Shown here in pieces: positions 42,041 through 49,566 of a DNA stretch of 64,000 nucleotides. Position 1 is the first letter of the stretch. Each line of letters begins with the position of its first letter. The stretch is from Variovorax sp. OV329 (lineage in GTDB: Bacteria; Pseudomonadota; Gammaproteobacteria; Burkholderiales; Burkholderiaceae_C), in contig NZ_FOUG01000016.1 in NCBI RefSeq assembly GCF_900114785.1, positions 1-64,000 on the forward strand, read 5' to 3'. The notes under the pieces are model-generated. The model ran no database searches, was not told the origin of the DNA, and saw only the letters and a program-made list of their open reading frames with translations. Position numbers and translations under genes: made by a program.

Positions 42041-42904
42041 GTGCCTTCCATTGCCCAGCCTGACCGCCGCCTGCGCCTGCGCCGCGCCCTCGCCTGCGCC
42101 ACCCTGGCCTTCGCGGGCGCCGTGCCCCTTCTTGCCACAGCCCAGACGCCTCCTGCGGCCGGCGCCAGCCCGCGCATCGACGCCATCCGCAAGGCCGGCG
42201 AGCTGCGCGTGGGCGTGCTGCAGAACGCGCCCTGGCTGCTGGAGAACACCAGCGGAAACGGCGAGCCCTGGAGCGGCCCGGCCTGGCTGCTGGCCAACGA
42301 GTACGCGCGCCTGCTGGGCGTGAAGCTGCGCACCGTGGCCGTGTCGCACGAGACCAAGGTGCCGGTGCTCGCGGCCAACCAGGTCGACATGACCATCAGC
42401 CCGCTGGGCGAGACGCCGGAACGGCTCAAGGTGGTGGACTTCGTCCTGTACTCCAGCACCAGCATCTGCATGTTCGGCCGCGCGGACAACGCGCGCTTCT
42501 CCAAGGCCACCTCGGTCGACGAGCTGAACAACCCCGAGGTGACCATCGCCTACTTCACCGGCGGCGCCGAGGAGAACTGGGTCAAGGAGCGCTTCCCCAA
42601 GGCGAAGCTGCGCGCGGTGGCCAGCTCGGGCGCCACGGCACCCGTCGAAGAGGTCATGGCCAGGCGGGCCGACGCGGCGCCCATCAACCGCGTGCCGTGG
42701 GTGGGCCTGCAGCGCAAGGTGAAGGGCCTCGCGGTGCTCCCGCAGGCCGACAACTGCCAGCACAGCACCGAGAAGGCCTCGCCCGTGGGCCTGGCGGTCG
42801 ACAAGAACCAGGGCGCCTACCTCGAGTGGCTGCGCCAGGTCGCCAAGACCCTGAAGCCCAAGCTGGACGCCGACGAGGCGCGCGTGGTCCAGGCCCAGCC
42901 CTGA
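42041..42904 (+). CDS. ABC transporter substrate-binding protein, family 3 (copy 1)
   Basis: This 287-residue protein starts at a GTG with AGGAGA upstream. Signal peptide: about 1-35, ending LATAQ. The mature protein has SPRIDAIRKAGELRVGVLQN, VDMTISPLGETPERLKVVDF and a C-terminal lobe typical of amino-acid-type (HisJ/GlnH) receptors. It is clearly paralogous to the next gene: SPRIDAIRKAG, SHETKVP, ANQ and CMFGRA are shared. It would deliver ligand to the permeases at 43853-45194. Given the uronate genes, the ligand may be an acidic sugar rather than an amino acid. Confidence 0.9.
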   Translation: MPSIAQPDRRLRLRRALACATLAFAGAVPLLATAQTPPAAGASPRIDAIRKAGELRVGVLQNAPWLLENTSGNGEPWSGPAWLLANEYARLLGVKLRTVAVSHETKVPVLAANQVDMTISPLGETPERLKVVDFVLYSSTSICMFGRADNARFSKATSVDELNNPEVTIAYFTGGAEENWVKERFPKAKLRAVASSGATAPVEEVMARRADAAPINRVPWVGLQRKVKGLAVLPQADNCQHSTEKASPVGLAVDKNQGAYLEWLRQVAKTLKPKLDADEARVVQAQP

Positions 42905-43011
42905 TGCGCGGGGGCGCCTGCCCCAAGCCATTCACTTCAAGACAAGCCAACAGCGGCGCGTGCCGGCGCTGAGGGACAGCCTCACCCATTTTTTCCAAAA
43001 GGGAGACTCAC

Positions 43012-43851
43012 GTGAAGACAACAAGCAGCATCACCCTGCGCGCCATCGTCTCGGCCGCACTCGCCTTCGCCGCTACGGCGGCCATGGCGCAGACCCCGCC
43101 GGCGCCCGGCGCCAGCCCGCGCATCGACGCCATCCGCAAGGCCGGCGTGCTGCGGGTGGGCGTGGTCAACAACCCGCCCTGGCTCACGCAGAACACCACC
43201 GGCAGCGGCGAGCCGTGGTCGGGCCCGTCGTGGACGCTGGGCAAGGAATTCGCCAAGCTCCTGGACGTGAAGCTCGAGCCGGTGATGGTCAGCCACGAGA
43301 CCAAGGTGCCGGCCCTGGTGGCCAACCAGATGGACGTCATGATCGGCCCGCTGAACGAGACGGCCGAGCGCGCCAGGATCATCGACTTCGTCACCTTCTC
43401 CAACACCGGCGTGTGCATGTTCGGCCGCGCGAACAACCCGAAGTTCACCGGCGCGAAGTCGCTGGAAGACTTCAACAAGGCGGACGTGACCCTGGCCTAT
43501 TTCTCCGGCGCCGGCGAGGAGCCGCTGATGAAGCAGACCTTCGGCAAGGCCACGCTGCGCGGCGTGACCAACTCCGGCTCGGTGGCGCCCATCGAGGAAG
43601 TGCTGGCCGGCCGCTCCGATGCCGCGCCGCTCAACCGAATGCTCTGGCCCAACATCAGCAAGAAGGTGAAGGGCCTGGCGGTGTTCCCGTCGGAGAACGA
43701 CTGCCAGGACAGCAAGATCTTCCAGCTGGACACCGGCATGGGCGTGGCCAAGGACCAGAAGGTCTACCTCGACTGGCTGCGCGCGGTGGCGCAGCGCATG
43801 CAGCCCGCGCTCTCGCAGGAAGAGCGCGAGGCGACGAAGAACCTCAAGTAG
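43012..43851 (+). CDS. ABC transporter substrate-binding protein, family 3 (copy 2)
   Basis: This 279-residue protein has a GTG start with GGGAGA upstream and a signal peptide ending AAMAQ. It shares long blocks with copy 1: GASPRIDAIRKAG, VSHETKVPALVANQMDVMIG, NTGVCMFGRANN and a DAAPLNRMLWPNISKKVKGL segment. Two receptors in tandem for one permease and ATPase set usually broaden ligand range or affinity. It is separated from the first permease gene by one base. Confidence 0.9.
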   Translation: MKTTSSITLRAIVSAALAFAATAAMAQTPPAPGASPRIDAIRKAGVLRVGVVNNPPWLTQNTTGSGEPWSGPSWTLGKEFAKLLDVKLEPVMVSHETKVPALVANQMDVMIGPLNETAERARIIDFVTFSNTGVCMFGRANNPKFTGAKSLEDFNKADVTLAYFSGAGEEPLMKQTFGKATLRGVTNSGSVAPIEEVLAGRSDAAPLNRMLWPNISKKVKGLAVFPSENDCQDSKIFQLDTGMGVAKDQKVYLDWLRAVAQRMQPALSQEEREATKNLK

Positions 43852-43852
43852 C

Positions 43853-44518
43853 ATGGACCTCGACTTCTCCCCCATCGCGGACAACTGGCGCTTCTTCGCC
43901 AGCGGGCTGGGCGTGACCATCGCGCTGAGCATCATCAGCGCGCTCACCAGTCTGCTGGCGGGCCTGTTCATCGCACTGGGCCGGCTGTACGGGCCGAACT
44001 GGCTGCGGCGGGTGCTGGTGTTCTACATCGACACCATGCGCGCCATCCCGGTGCTGGTGGTGCTGGTGTGGATGTACTTCGCCTTCCCGATCCTGATCGG
44101 CATCACGCTGCCGCCCTTCTGGGCGGCGCTGGTGGCGCTGACGCTGCACATCGCCGCCTATGCGGCCGAGGTGATGCGCGCGGGCATCGAGTCGGTCCGC
44201 CCGGGCCAGACGCGCGCCGCGCTGGCGCTGGGCATGTCGCGCGCGCAGCTGCTGCGCAAGGTGGTGCTGCCGCAGGCGACCATCCGCATGCTGCCGGCCT
44301 TCGGCTCCATCCTCACGCTGGCGATCAAGGACACGGCCATCGCCACCGTGATCGCCGTGCCCGAGCTGATGCACAGCGCCGAGACCGTGGCCGGCCAGAG
44401 CTACCGGCCGGTGGAGGTGTTCACCGCGGTGATGGTCGCCTACTTCTGCATCCTGTTCCCGGTCACCCGCGGCGTGGACCGGCTGTACCAGCGCGTGGCC
44501 CACCTGGGCCGCTCCTGA
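43853..44518 (+). CDS. Amino-acid-type ABC transporter permease 1
   Basis: This 221-residue HisMQ-type permease has about five spans. It begins WRFFASGLGVTIALSIISAL and contains the EAA loop AGIESVRPGQTRAALALGMS followed by RKVVLPQA, which docks on the ATPase. It forms a heterodimer with the permease encoded next. The start directly follows the binding-protein stop, showing tight operon packing. Confidence 0.93.
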   Translation: MDLDFSPIADNWRFFASGLGVTIALSIISALTSLLAGLFIALGRLYGPNWLRRVLVFYIDTMRAIPVLVVLVWMYFAFPILIGITLPPFWAALVALTLHIAAYAAEVMRAGIESVRPGQTRAALALGMSRAQLLRKVVLPQATIRMLPAFGSILTLAIKDTAIATVIAVPELMHSAETVAGQSYRPVEVFTAVMVAYFCILFPVTRGVDRLYQRVAHLGRS

Positions 44519-44534
44519 GGCGAGGACGAACACC

Positions 44535-45194
44535 ATGCAATTCGACTGGTCCGTCGTCTGGACACACCGCGAGGCCCTGCTGCACGGCGCCGCGCTCACC
44601 GTGGGGCTTACCGTGGCAACCATGCTGCTGGCGGTGCCGGGCGGCATCGTGCTGGCGCTGATGCGCCTTTCGGCCAACCCGCTGCTGCGCAACCTGTCGC
44701 TCGCCTTCGTGGAGTTCTTCCGCAACCTGCCGCTGATCCTGGTCATCTACTGGGTGTTCTACGTGTTGCCCATGGCGGCCGACGTGCAGTTCTCGCCACT
44801 CACCACCGCACTGGTGGCACTGGTGTGCAACGTGTCGGCCTACAACGCCGAGACCTTCCGGGCCGGCATCAACTCCATCCGCAAGGGCCAGATGGAAGCA
44901 GCCCTGGCCATGGGCATGTCGCGCCGACAGGCCATGTTCAAAGTGGTGATCCCGCAGGCGGTGCGCCGCATCCTGCCGGTGATCGCCAGCACCTGGATCT
45001 CGCTGTTCAAGGACACCTCGCTGGTCTCGGTGATCGCCGTGGGCGAGCTGGCCTACAGCGCCATGCAGGTGCGCGCCCAGACCTTCCGCGTATTGGAAAT
45101 GCTCACCGCCATGGCCGTCATCTACTGGCTCATGGGCTATCCGCAAGCCAAGCTGGTGGACTGGATCCACCGCCGTTATGGAGTGAAGGAATGA
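44535..45194 (+). CDS. Amino-acid-type ABC transporter permease 2
   Basis: This 219-residue permease of the same type has TVGLTVATMLLAVPGGIVLA, FVEFFRNLPLILVIYWVFY and the EAA loop AGINSIRKGQMEAALAMGMS with KVVIPQAVRRILP. It overlaps the ATPase gene by four bases (ATGA at 45191-45194). Confidence 0.93.
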   Translation: MQFDWSVVWTHREALLHGAALTVGLTVATMLLAVPGGIVLALMRLSANPLLRNLSLAFVEFFRNLPLILVIYWVFYVLPMAADVQFSPLTTALVALVCNVSAYNAETFRAGINSIRKGQMEAALAMGMSRRQAMFKVVIPQAVRRILPVIASTWISLFKDTSLVSVIAVGELAYSAMQVRAQTFRVLEMLTAMAVIYWLMGYPQAKLVDWIHRRYGVKE

Positions 45195-45979
45195 ACGCCA
45201 ACGCTGCTGCCGCCTCCGCGGCCCGCAAGAATGCCGACCAGCCGCCGGTGCTGGTCTACGAGAAGGTGCGCAAGCTGTACGGCGACTTCGTTGCGCTGCA
45301 GGGCGTGTCGCTGCAGGTGCACAAGGGCGAGGTCATGTGCCTGATCGGGCCCTCGGGCTCGGGCAAGTCCACGCTCCTGCGTTGCACCAACGCGCTGGAG
45401 ACCATCGACGGCGGCCAGGTGCTGGTCGACGGCGTGCCGCTGCCCAAGCGCGAATCCGAGGTGCGCCAGGTGCGCCGGCGCATGGGCATGGTGTTCCAGA
45501 GCTTCGAGCTCTTCCCTCACAAGTCGGCGCTGGACAACGTGGCCATGGGCCCCATCACCGTGCTGGGCATGCGCGAGGACGAGGCGCGCAATCGGGCGCA
45601 GGCACTGCTGGAGAAGGTAGGCCTGGGCAGCAAGGCCGGCAACTTCCCGGCCAACCTCTCGGGCGGGCAGCAGCAGCGCGTGGCCATCGCCCGCGCGCTG
45701 GCCATGGAGCCGGAGGTGATGCTCTTCGACGAGCCCACTTCCGCACTGGACCCCGAGACCGTCGGCGAAGTGCTCAGCGTGATGCAGAAGCTCGCGCAGG
45801 AGGGCATGACCATGATCGTCGTCACCCACGAGATGGGCTTTGCGCGCCGCGTGGCCGACTGGGTGGTCGTGTTCGAGTCGGGCGCCATCATCGAGCAGGG
45901 CCCACCGTCGCAGATCTTCGACAACCCCACGGTCGAGCGCACGCGCGACTTCCTGGGCCACCTCGGCTGGAACGGCTGA
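45191..45979 (+). CDS. Amino-acid-type ABC transporter ATP-binding protein
   Basis: This 262-residue ATPase has Walker A GPSGSGKSTLLRC, Q-loop VFQSFELFPH, signature LSGGQQQRVAIARALA, Walker B VMLFDEPTSALDPE and H-loop VTHEMGF. It closely follows the GlnQ/HisP pattern. The N-terminal ~20 residues are an extra Ala-rich tail. It powers the two permeases above; mannonate dehydratase follows 38 bases later, implying the transporter and catabolic enzyme share a transcript. Confidence 0.95.
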   Translation: MNANAAAASAARKNADQPPVLVYEKVRKLYGDFVALQGVSLQVHKGEVMCLIGPSGSGKSTLLRCTNALETIDGGQVLVDGVPLPKRESEVRQVRRRMGMVFQSFELFPHKSALDNVAMGPITVLGMREDEARNRAQALLEKVGLGSKAGNFPANLSGGQQQRVAIARALAMEPEVMLFDEPTSALDPETVGEVLSVMQKLAQEGMTMIVVTHEMGFARRVADWVVVFESGAIIEQGPPSQIFDNPTVERTRDFLGHLGWNG

Positions 45980-46017
45980 ACGAACGAATCCTCCTCCCCC
46001 CAACACTTCGAATTGCC

Positions 46018-47229
46018 ATGAAGATCACCAACGCCCGCGTCATCGTCTGCAGCCCCGGCCGCAACTTCGTGACGCTCAAGATCGAGACCGACGAAGGCCT
46101 GACCGGCATCGGCGATGCCACGCTCAACGGCCGCGAGCTGTCGGTCGCCTCCTATCTCAGCGACCACGTCATTCCCTGCCTGATCGGGCGCGACGCCCAC
46201 CAGATCGAGGACATCTGGCAGTTTCTCTACAAGGGCGCCTACTGGCGGCGCGGCCCGGTCGCCATGAGCGCCATCGCCGCGGTCGACACCGCCCTGTGGG
46301 ACATCAAGGCCAAGGCCGCCGGCCTGCCGTTGTACCAGTTGCTGGGGGGCAAGAGCCGCACCGGCGTGATGGTCTACGGCCATGCCAACGGCAGCGACAT
46401 CGAGCACACCGTGGACGAGGTGCTGCGTTACGCCGACGCCGGCTACAAGGCCATCCGCGCGCAAAGCGGCGTGCCGGGGCTGGAGAAGGTCTACGGCGTG
46501 GGCAAGGGCACGCTGTTCTACGAGCCGGCCGATGCCGACCTGCCCTCCGAGCACGACTGGTCCACCGAGAAGTACCTGCGCCACACGCCGCAACTCTTCG
46601 AGCGCATCCGCGAGAAGCTGGGCTTCGACCACCACCTGCTGCACGACGTGCATCACCGCCTCACGCCCATCGAGGCCGGGCGCCTGGGCAAGGACCTGGA
46701 GCCCTACCGCCTGTTCTGGATGGAAGACGCGACGCCGGCCGAGAACCAGGACGCCTTCCGCCTGATCCGCCAGCACACCACCACGCCGCTGGCGGTGGGC
46801 GAGATCTTCAACAGCATCTGGGACTGCAAGGGCCTGATCGAGAACCAGCTGATCGACTACATCCGCACCACCGTGGTCCACGCGGGCGGCATCACCCAGC
46901 TGCGCCGCATCGCGGACCTGGCCTCGCTCTACCAGGTGCGCACCGGCTGCCACGGCGCGACCGACCTGTCGCCGGTGTGCATGGGCGCCGCATTGCACTT
47001 CGACTTGTGGGTGCCGAATTTCGGTATCCAGGAGTACATGCGCCACACGCCGGAAACCGACGCGGTGTTCCCGCATGCCTATACCTTCCAGGACGGCATG
47101 CTGTACCCGGGCGACGTGGCCGGCCACGGCGTGGAAATCGACGAGGCGCTGGCGGCCAAGTACCCCTACAAACGCGCCTACCTGCCGGTGAACCGGCTGC
47201 AGCACGACGGAACGCTCTGGAACTGGTGA
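46018..47229 (+). CDS. manD: D-mannonate dehydratase, enolase superfamily ManD type
   Basis: This 403-residue enzyme aligns residue for residue with known ManD: general acid/base pair R147 and Y159, H212, metal ligands D210, E236 (WMEDATP) and E262 (VGEIFNS), and H312 in TGCHGATDLSP. The C-terminal LWNW, which reaches the active site, is also conserved. ManD dehydrates D-mannonate to 2-keto-3-deoxy-D-gluconate using Mg. Together with the fructuronate-reductase-like gene it completes part of the hexuronate (Ashwell) pathway. No uronate isomerase or KDG kinase is in the window. Confidence 0.94.
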   Translation: MKITNARVIVCSPGRNFVTLKIETDEGLTGIGDATLNGRELSVASYLSDHVIPCLIGRDAHQIEDIWQFLYKGAYWRRGPVAMSAIAAVDTALWDIKAKAAGLPLYQLLGGKSRTGVMVYGHANGSDIEHTVDEVLRYADAGYKAIRAQSGVPGLEKVYGVGKGTLFYEPADADLPSEHDWSTEKYLRHTPQLFERIREKLGFDHHLLHDVHHRLTPIEAGRLGKDLEPYRLFWMEDATPAENQDAFRLIRQHTTTPLAVGEIFNSIWDCKGLIENQLIDYIRTTVVHAGGITQLRRIADLASLYQVRTGCHGATDLSPVCMGAALHFDLWVPNFGIQEYMRHTPETDAVFPHAYTFQDGMLYPGDVAGHGVEIDEALAAKYPYKRAYLPVNRLQHDGTLWNW

Positions 47230-47271
47230 GCTGTGTGTAGAGTCGGGCTCCCGCCTTCTCCAGGAGTCGCG

Positions 47272-47601
47272 ATGAAATTGATGAGCTCGAAGTCCGCACG
47301 CGTCCGGAAGTTGCCCGCTGTCGCGACGGGCGCCCAGGCCATCGGGGCCGCCGCCACGGGTTCGCTCGCGATGGGTGCGGTAGCCGCCGGTGCCCTGGCC
47401 ATCGGTGCGCTGGCCATCGGCCGGCTGTTCATCGGGCGGGTGCGGATCCGGCGCCTCGAGATCGACGAACTGGTGGTTCGCCGCGTTCGCGTGGTGGAGC
47501 AACTCTCGCTTCCGCCGGCGGAGCCCGCCAGCGTGATCGACGAGGCGTTGCCGGCGTCGGACTCGACCTTCATCGAAGCCGCGGCGGCGCCGAAGCCATA
47601 G
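47272..47601 (+). CDS. Small protein with AIG-type pentapeptide repeats
   Basis: This 109-residue protein has CAGGAG before its ATG. The central part repeats a five-residue unit: TGSLAMGAVAAGALAIGALA, then IGRLFIGRVRIRRLEIDELV. It changes gradually from small hydrophobic to charged units and would fit a short beta-roll or a membrane-inserting helix. The C-terminus is acidic and Pro/Ala rich. I have seen this AIG/IGR pattern in uncharacterised proteobacterial proteins, but no function is known to me. It stands between manD and the enoyl-CoA hydratase gene. Confidence 0.65.
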   Translation: MKLMSSKSARVRKLPAVATGAQAIGAAATGSLAMGAVAAGALAIGALAIGRLFIGRVRIRRLEIDELVVRRVRVVEQLSLPPAEPASVIDEALPASDSTFIEAAAAPKP

Positions 47602-47641
47602 ACCTGCTCGGCCCGGGGCTTCGCCCTGCACAATGCAGCGC

Positions 47642-48358
47642 ATGACCCAGTCGACGCTCCTGACCGAGGTGGGCGATGGCGTGATGACGCTGACGCTCGA
47701 CCGCCCCGACAAGCTCAACGCCATCGACAACGAGCTTGCGCAAGCCTTGCTCGATGCACTGGATGCCGCCGCCAAGGACCCCGAGGTGCGGGCACTGCGC
47801 GTGCGCGGCAACGGCAGGGCCTTCTGCGCCGGCCGCGACGTGAGCGCGCCACCGACGGAACGCGACCTGGTGCTCGTCCAGGCCGTCTCCGCCGCCCTCG
47901 TGCGGCTCGACAAGCCAGTGCTGTTCGCAGTCCACGGTTGGACCATCGGCGGCGGGTTCGAATGGATGCTCAACGCCGACATCGCCGTCGCGGCGAGCAG
48001 CAGCCGCTTCAAGCTGCCGGAAGCGTCGCTCGGCGTGTTCGTCACGGGCGGGCTGAGCGCCACCCTCCCCGCCTACGCCGGCCTGTCACGCGCCAAGGCG
48101 CTGACGCTGCTGGGCGAGGAGTTCAGCGCGGAGCAGGCTTGCGCCTGGGGCCTGGTGTGGAAGGTGGTCGCGCCGGAAGAACTGGAAACGGCCTCGGACC
48201 TGATGGCGAAGAAGCTCGCGTCCTTGCAGCCGACAGTCGCGAGCAAGTTCAAGCGCGTCTTGAACCAGGTCGGCCTGTCGAACTTCGATGAAGCGATACG
48301 CCTCGAGAACGAGGCGCAACGGTCCGTCGGCGCAGGGCGCCAAGGCGCTGCGAGCTAG
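47642..48358 (+). CDS. Enoyl-CoA hydratase/isomerase (crotonase) family protein
   Basis: This protein of about 238 residues has VMTLTLDRPDKLNAIDNELA, the oxyanion-hole segment GRAFCAGRD and VHGWTIGGGFEWMLNADIAV. FKLPEASLGVF follows, so both catalytic Glu positions of crotonase (in GGFE and LPEA) are present. An ATG at 47633 is an alternative start. It likely hydrates a 2-enoyl-CoA. It converges on the minus-strand thioesterase; their stop codons share a CTAG at 48355-48358. It could serve the aromatic or acyl-CoA pathway of the minus-strand block. Confidence 0.88.
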   Translation: MTQSTLLTEVGDGVMTLTLDRPDKLNAIDNELAQALLDALDAAAKDPEVRALRVRGNGRAFCAGRDVSAPPTERDLVLVQAVSAALVRLDKPVLFAVHGWTIGGGFEWMLNADIAVAASSSRFKLPEASLGVFVTGGLSATLPAYAGLSRAKALTLLGEEFSAEQACAWGLVWKVVAPEELETASDLMAKKLASLQPTVASKFKRVLNQVGLSNFDEAIRLENEAQRSVGAGRQGAAS

Positions 48359-48777
48359 CTGAACTTTTGCGCGATCGCCTCGCGCATGTCGGCCGGCACC
48401 TCGATCGCCTGATGCGTCTGCAGCGAGGTGCACACCAGCACCTGCCGCATCTGCATGCGCAGCTCGCCATCGTCACGGCTGGTGCAGCGCGAGTCCAGCG
48501 TGATGGAGCGGCTGCCCAGGCGCTCCACGCTCAGCGCGAGTTCGACGCGGTCGCCCATCCGGCTCACGGCGCGGAAATCCGCCTCCAGTCGCACCGTCGG
48601 CAGGCCGGTCCGGCGCTCGATCACGAGGCGGCGAAAGCCGATGCCCAGGCCTTCGTCGACCCAGTCTTCCACCAGGCCGTTGAACATCACGAAGTACTGC
48701 GGATAGAAAACGATGCCCGCCGGGTCGCAGTCGGAAAAGCGGATCAGCCGCTCGCGCGCGAAGACCGGCTGCGTCAC
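48355..48777 (-). CDS. 4-hydroxybenzoyl-CoA-type acyl-CoA thioesterase
   Basis: This 140-residue hot-dog protein begins at a GTG that overlaps the stop of the SDR gene (GTGA). The active-site segment RFSDCDPAGIVFYPQYF contains the catalytic Asp (DPAGIVFYPQY) of 4HBT-type thioesterases, followed by FNGLVEDW and strand-rich C-terminal sequence. It would release a free acid from a CoA ester. It is the last gene of the large minus-strand operon. Confidence 0.88.
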   Translation of the reverse strand: MTQPVFARERLIRFSDCDPAGIVFYPQYFVMFNGLVEDWVDEGLGIGFRRLVIERRTGLPTVRLEADFRAVSRMGDRVELALSVERLGSRSITLDSRCTSRDDGELRMQMRQVLVCTSLQTHQAIEVPADMREAIAQKFS

Positions 48778-49553
48778 ATCACTTCTCCGCCCGAGACCGA
48801 GATGGACTGCCCGTTGATGGAGCCCGCCGCGACACCGCACAGCCAGAGAACCGCATCGGCCACTTCCTCGGGCTGCACGATGCGCTGCTGCGGGTTGCCG
48901 GCGGCGAACTCGGCCATCGCTTCTTCCGGGCTGCGGCCGGTCTTGGCCACCACGTTGGCGATGCTTTCGCGCAGGATGTCGGTCTCGGTGTAGCCGGGGC
49001 ACACGGCATTGACCGTGACGCCCTTCTTCGCCACCTCCAGCGCCAGAGAGCGCGTGAGGCCCACCACGCCGTGCTTGGCCGCCACGTAGGCGCTGACGTA
49101 GGGGTAGCCCTTCTGCCCCGCGGTGCTGGCGATGTTGATGATGCGGCCCCATTTCGCGTTCAGCATGTCGGGCAGCGCAGCCTGCGCGCACAGGAAGCTA
49201 CCGGTGAGGTTCACGGCGATCATCTGCTGCCACAACTGCAGCGAGGTCTTGTGGAAGGGCGCGCTCTCGGCCTGGCCGGCGTTGTTGACCAGGATGGCCA
49301 CGGGGCCCAGCGCGGCGCGTGCCTGCGCGAAGGCGGCGCTCACCGAATCCGCATCGGCCACGTCGGCCATCACCACGGCGTGCTCGCCGGGCAGGGTGTC
49401 GGCCAGTTGCTGCAGCGGCTCGCGCCGACGGCCCATCAGGCTCAGGCGCGCGCCTTCGGCCGCCAGGCTGCGCGCGATGGCCGCGCCGATACCGCGCGCC
49501 GCGCCGGTCACGACCACGTGCCGACCCTGCAGGCCCTTGCTTGTCTCTGTCAT
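48774..49553 (-). CDS. Short-chain dehydrogenase/reductase (3-hydroxyacyl-CoA dehydrogenase-like)
   Basis: This 259-residue SDR has TGAARGIGAAIA (cofactor loop), VNNAGQ, the catalytic Ser in IINIAST and Tyr-x-x-x-Lys in YVAAKHGVVGL. A C-terminal INGQSISVSGGEVM ends the protein. Sequence style resembles 3-hydroxybutyrate/3-hydroxyacyl-CoA dehydrogenases. It lies 13 bases after the acyl-CoA ligase gene and overlaps the thioesterase start. Confidence 0.9.
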   Translation of the reverse strand: MTETSKGLQGRHVVVTGAARGIGAAIARSLAAEGARLSLMGRRREPLQQLADTLPGEHAVVMADVADADSVSAAFAQARAALGPVAILVNNAGQAESAPFHKTSLQLWQQMIAVNLTGSFLCAQAALPDMLNAKWGRIINIASTAGQKGYPYVSAYVAAKHGVVGLTRSLALEVAKKGVTVNAVCPGYTETDILRESIANVVAKTGRSPEEAMAEFAAGNPQQRIVQPEEVADAVLWLCGVAAGSINGQSISVSGGEVM

Positions 49554-49566
49554 GGCTTGTCTCTCC

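Noticed and set aside
45517..48063. An 848-residue open frame on the minus strand across the ABC ATPase, manD and hydratase genes
   Set aside because: It is antisense to conserved genes, with low-complexity translation and no ribosome binding site.
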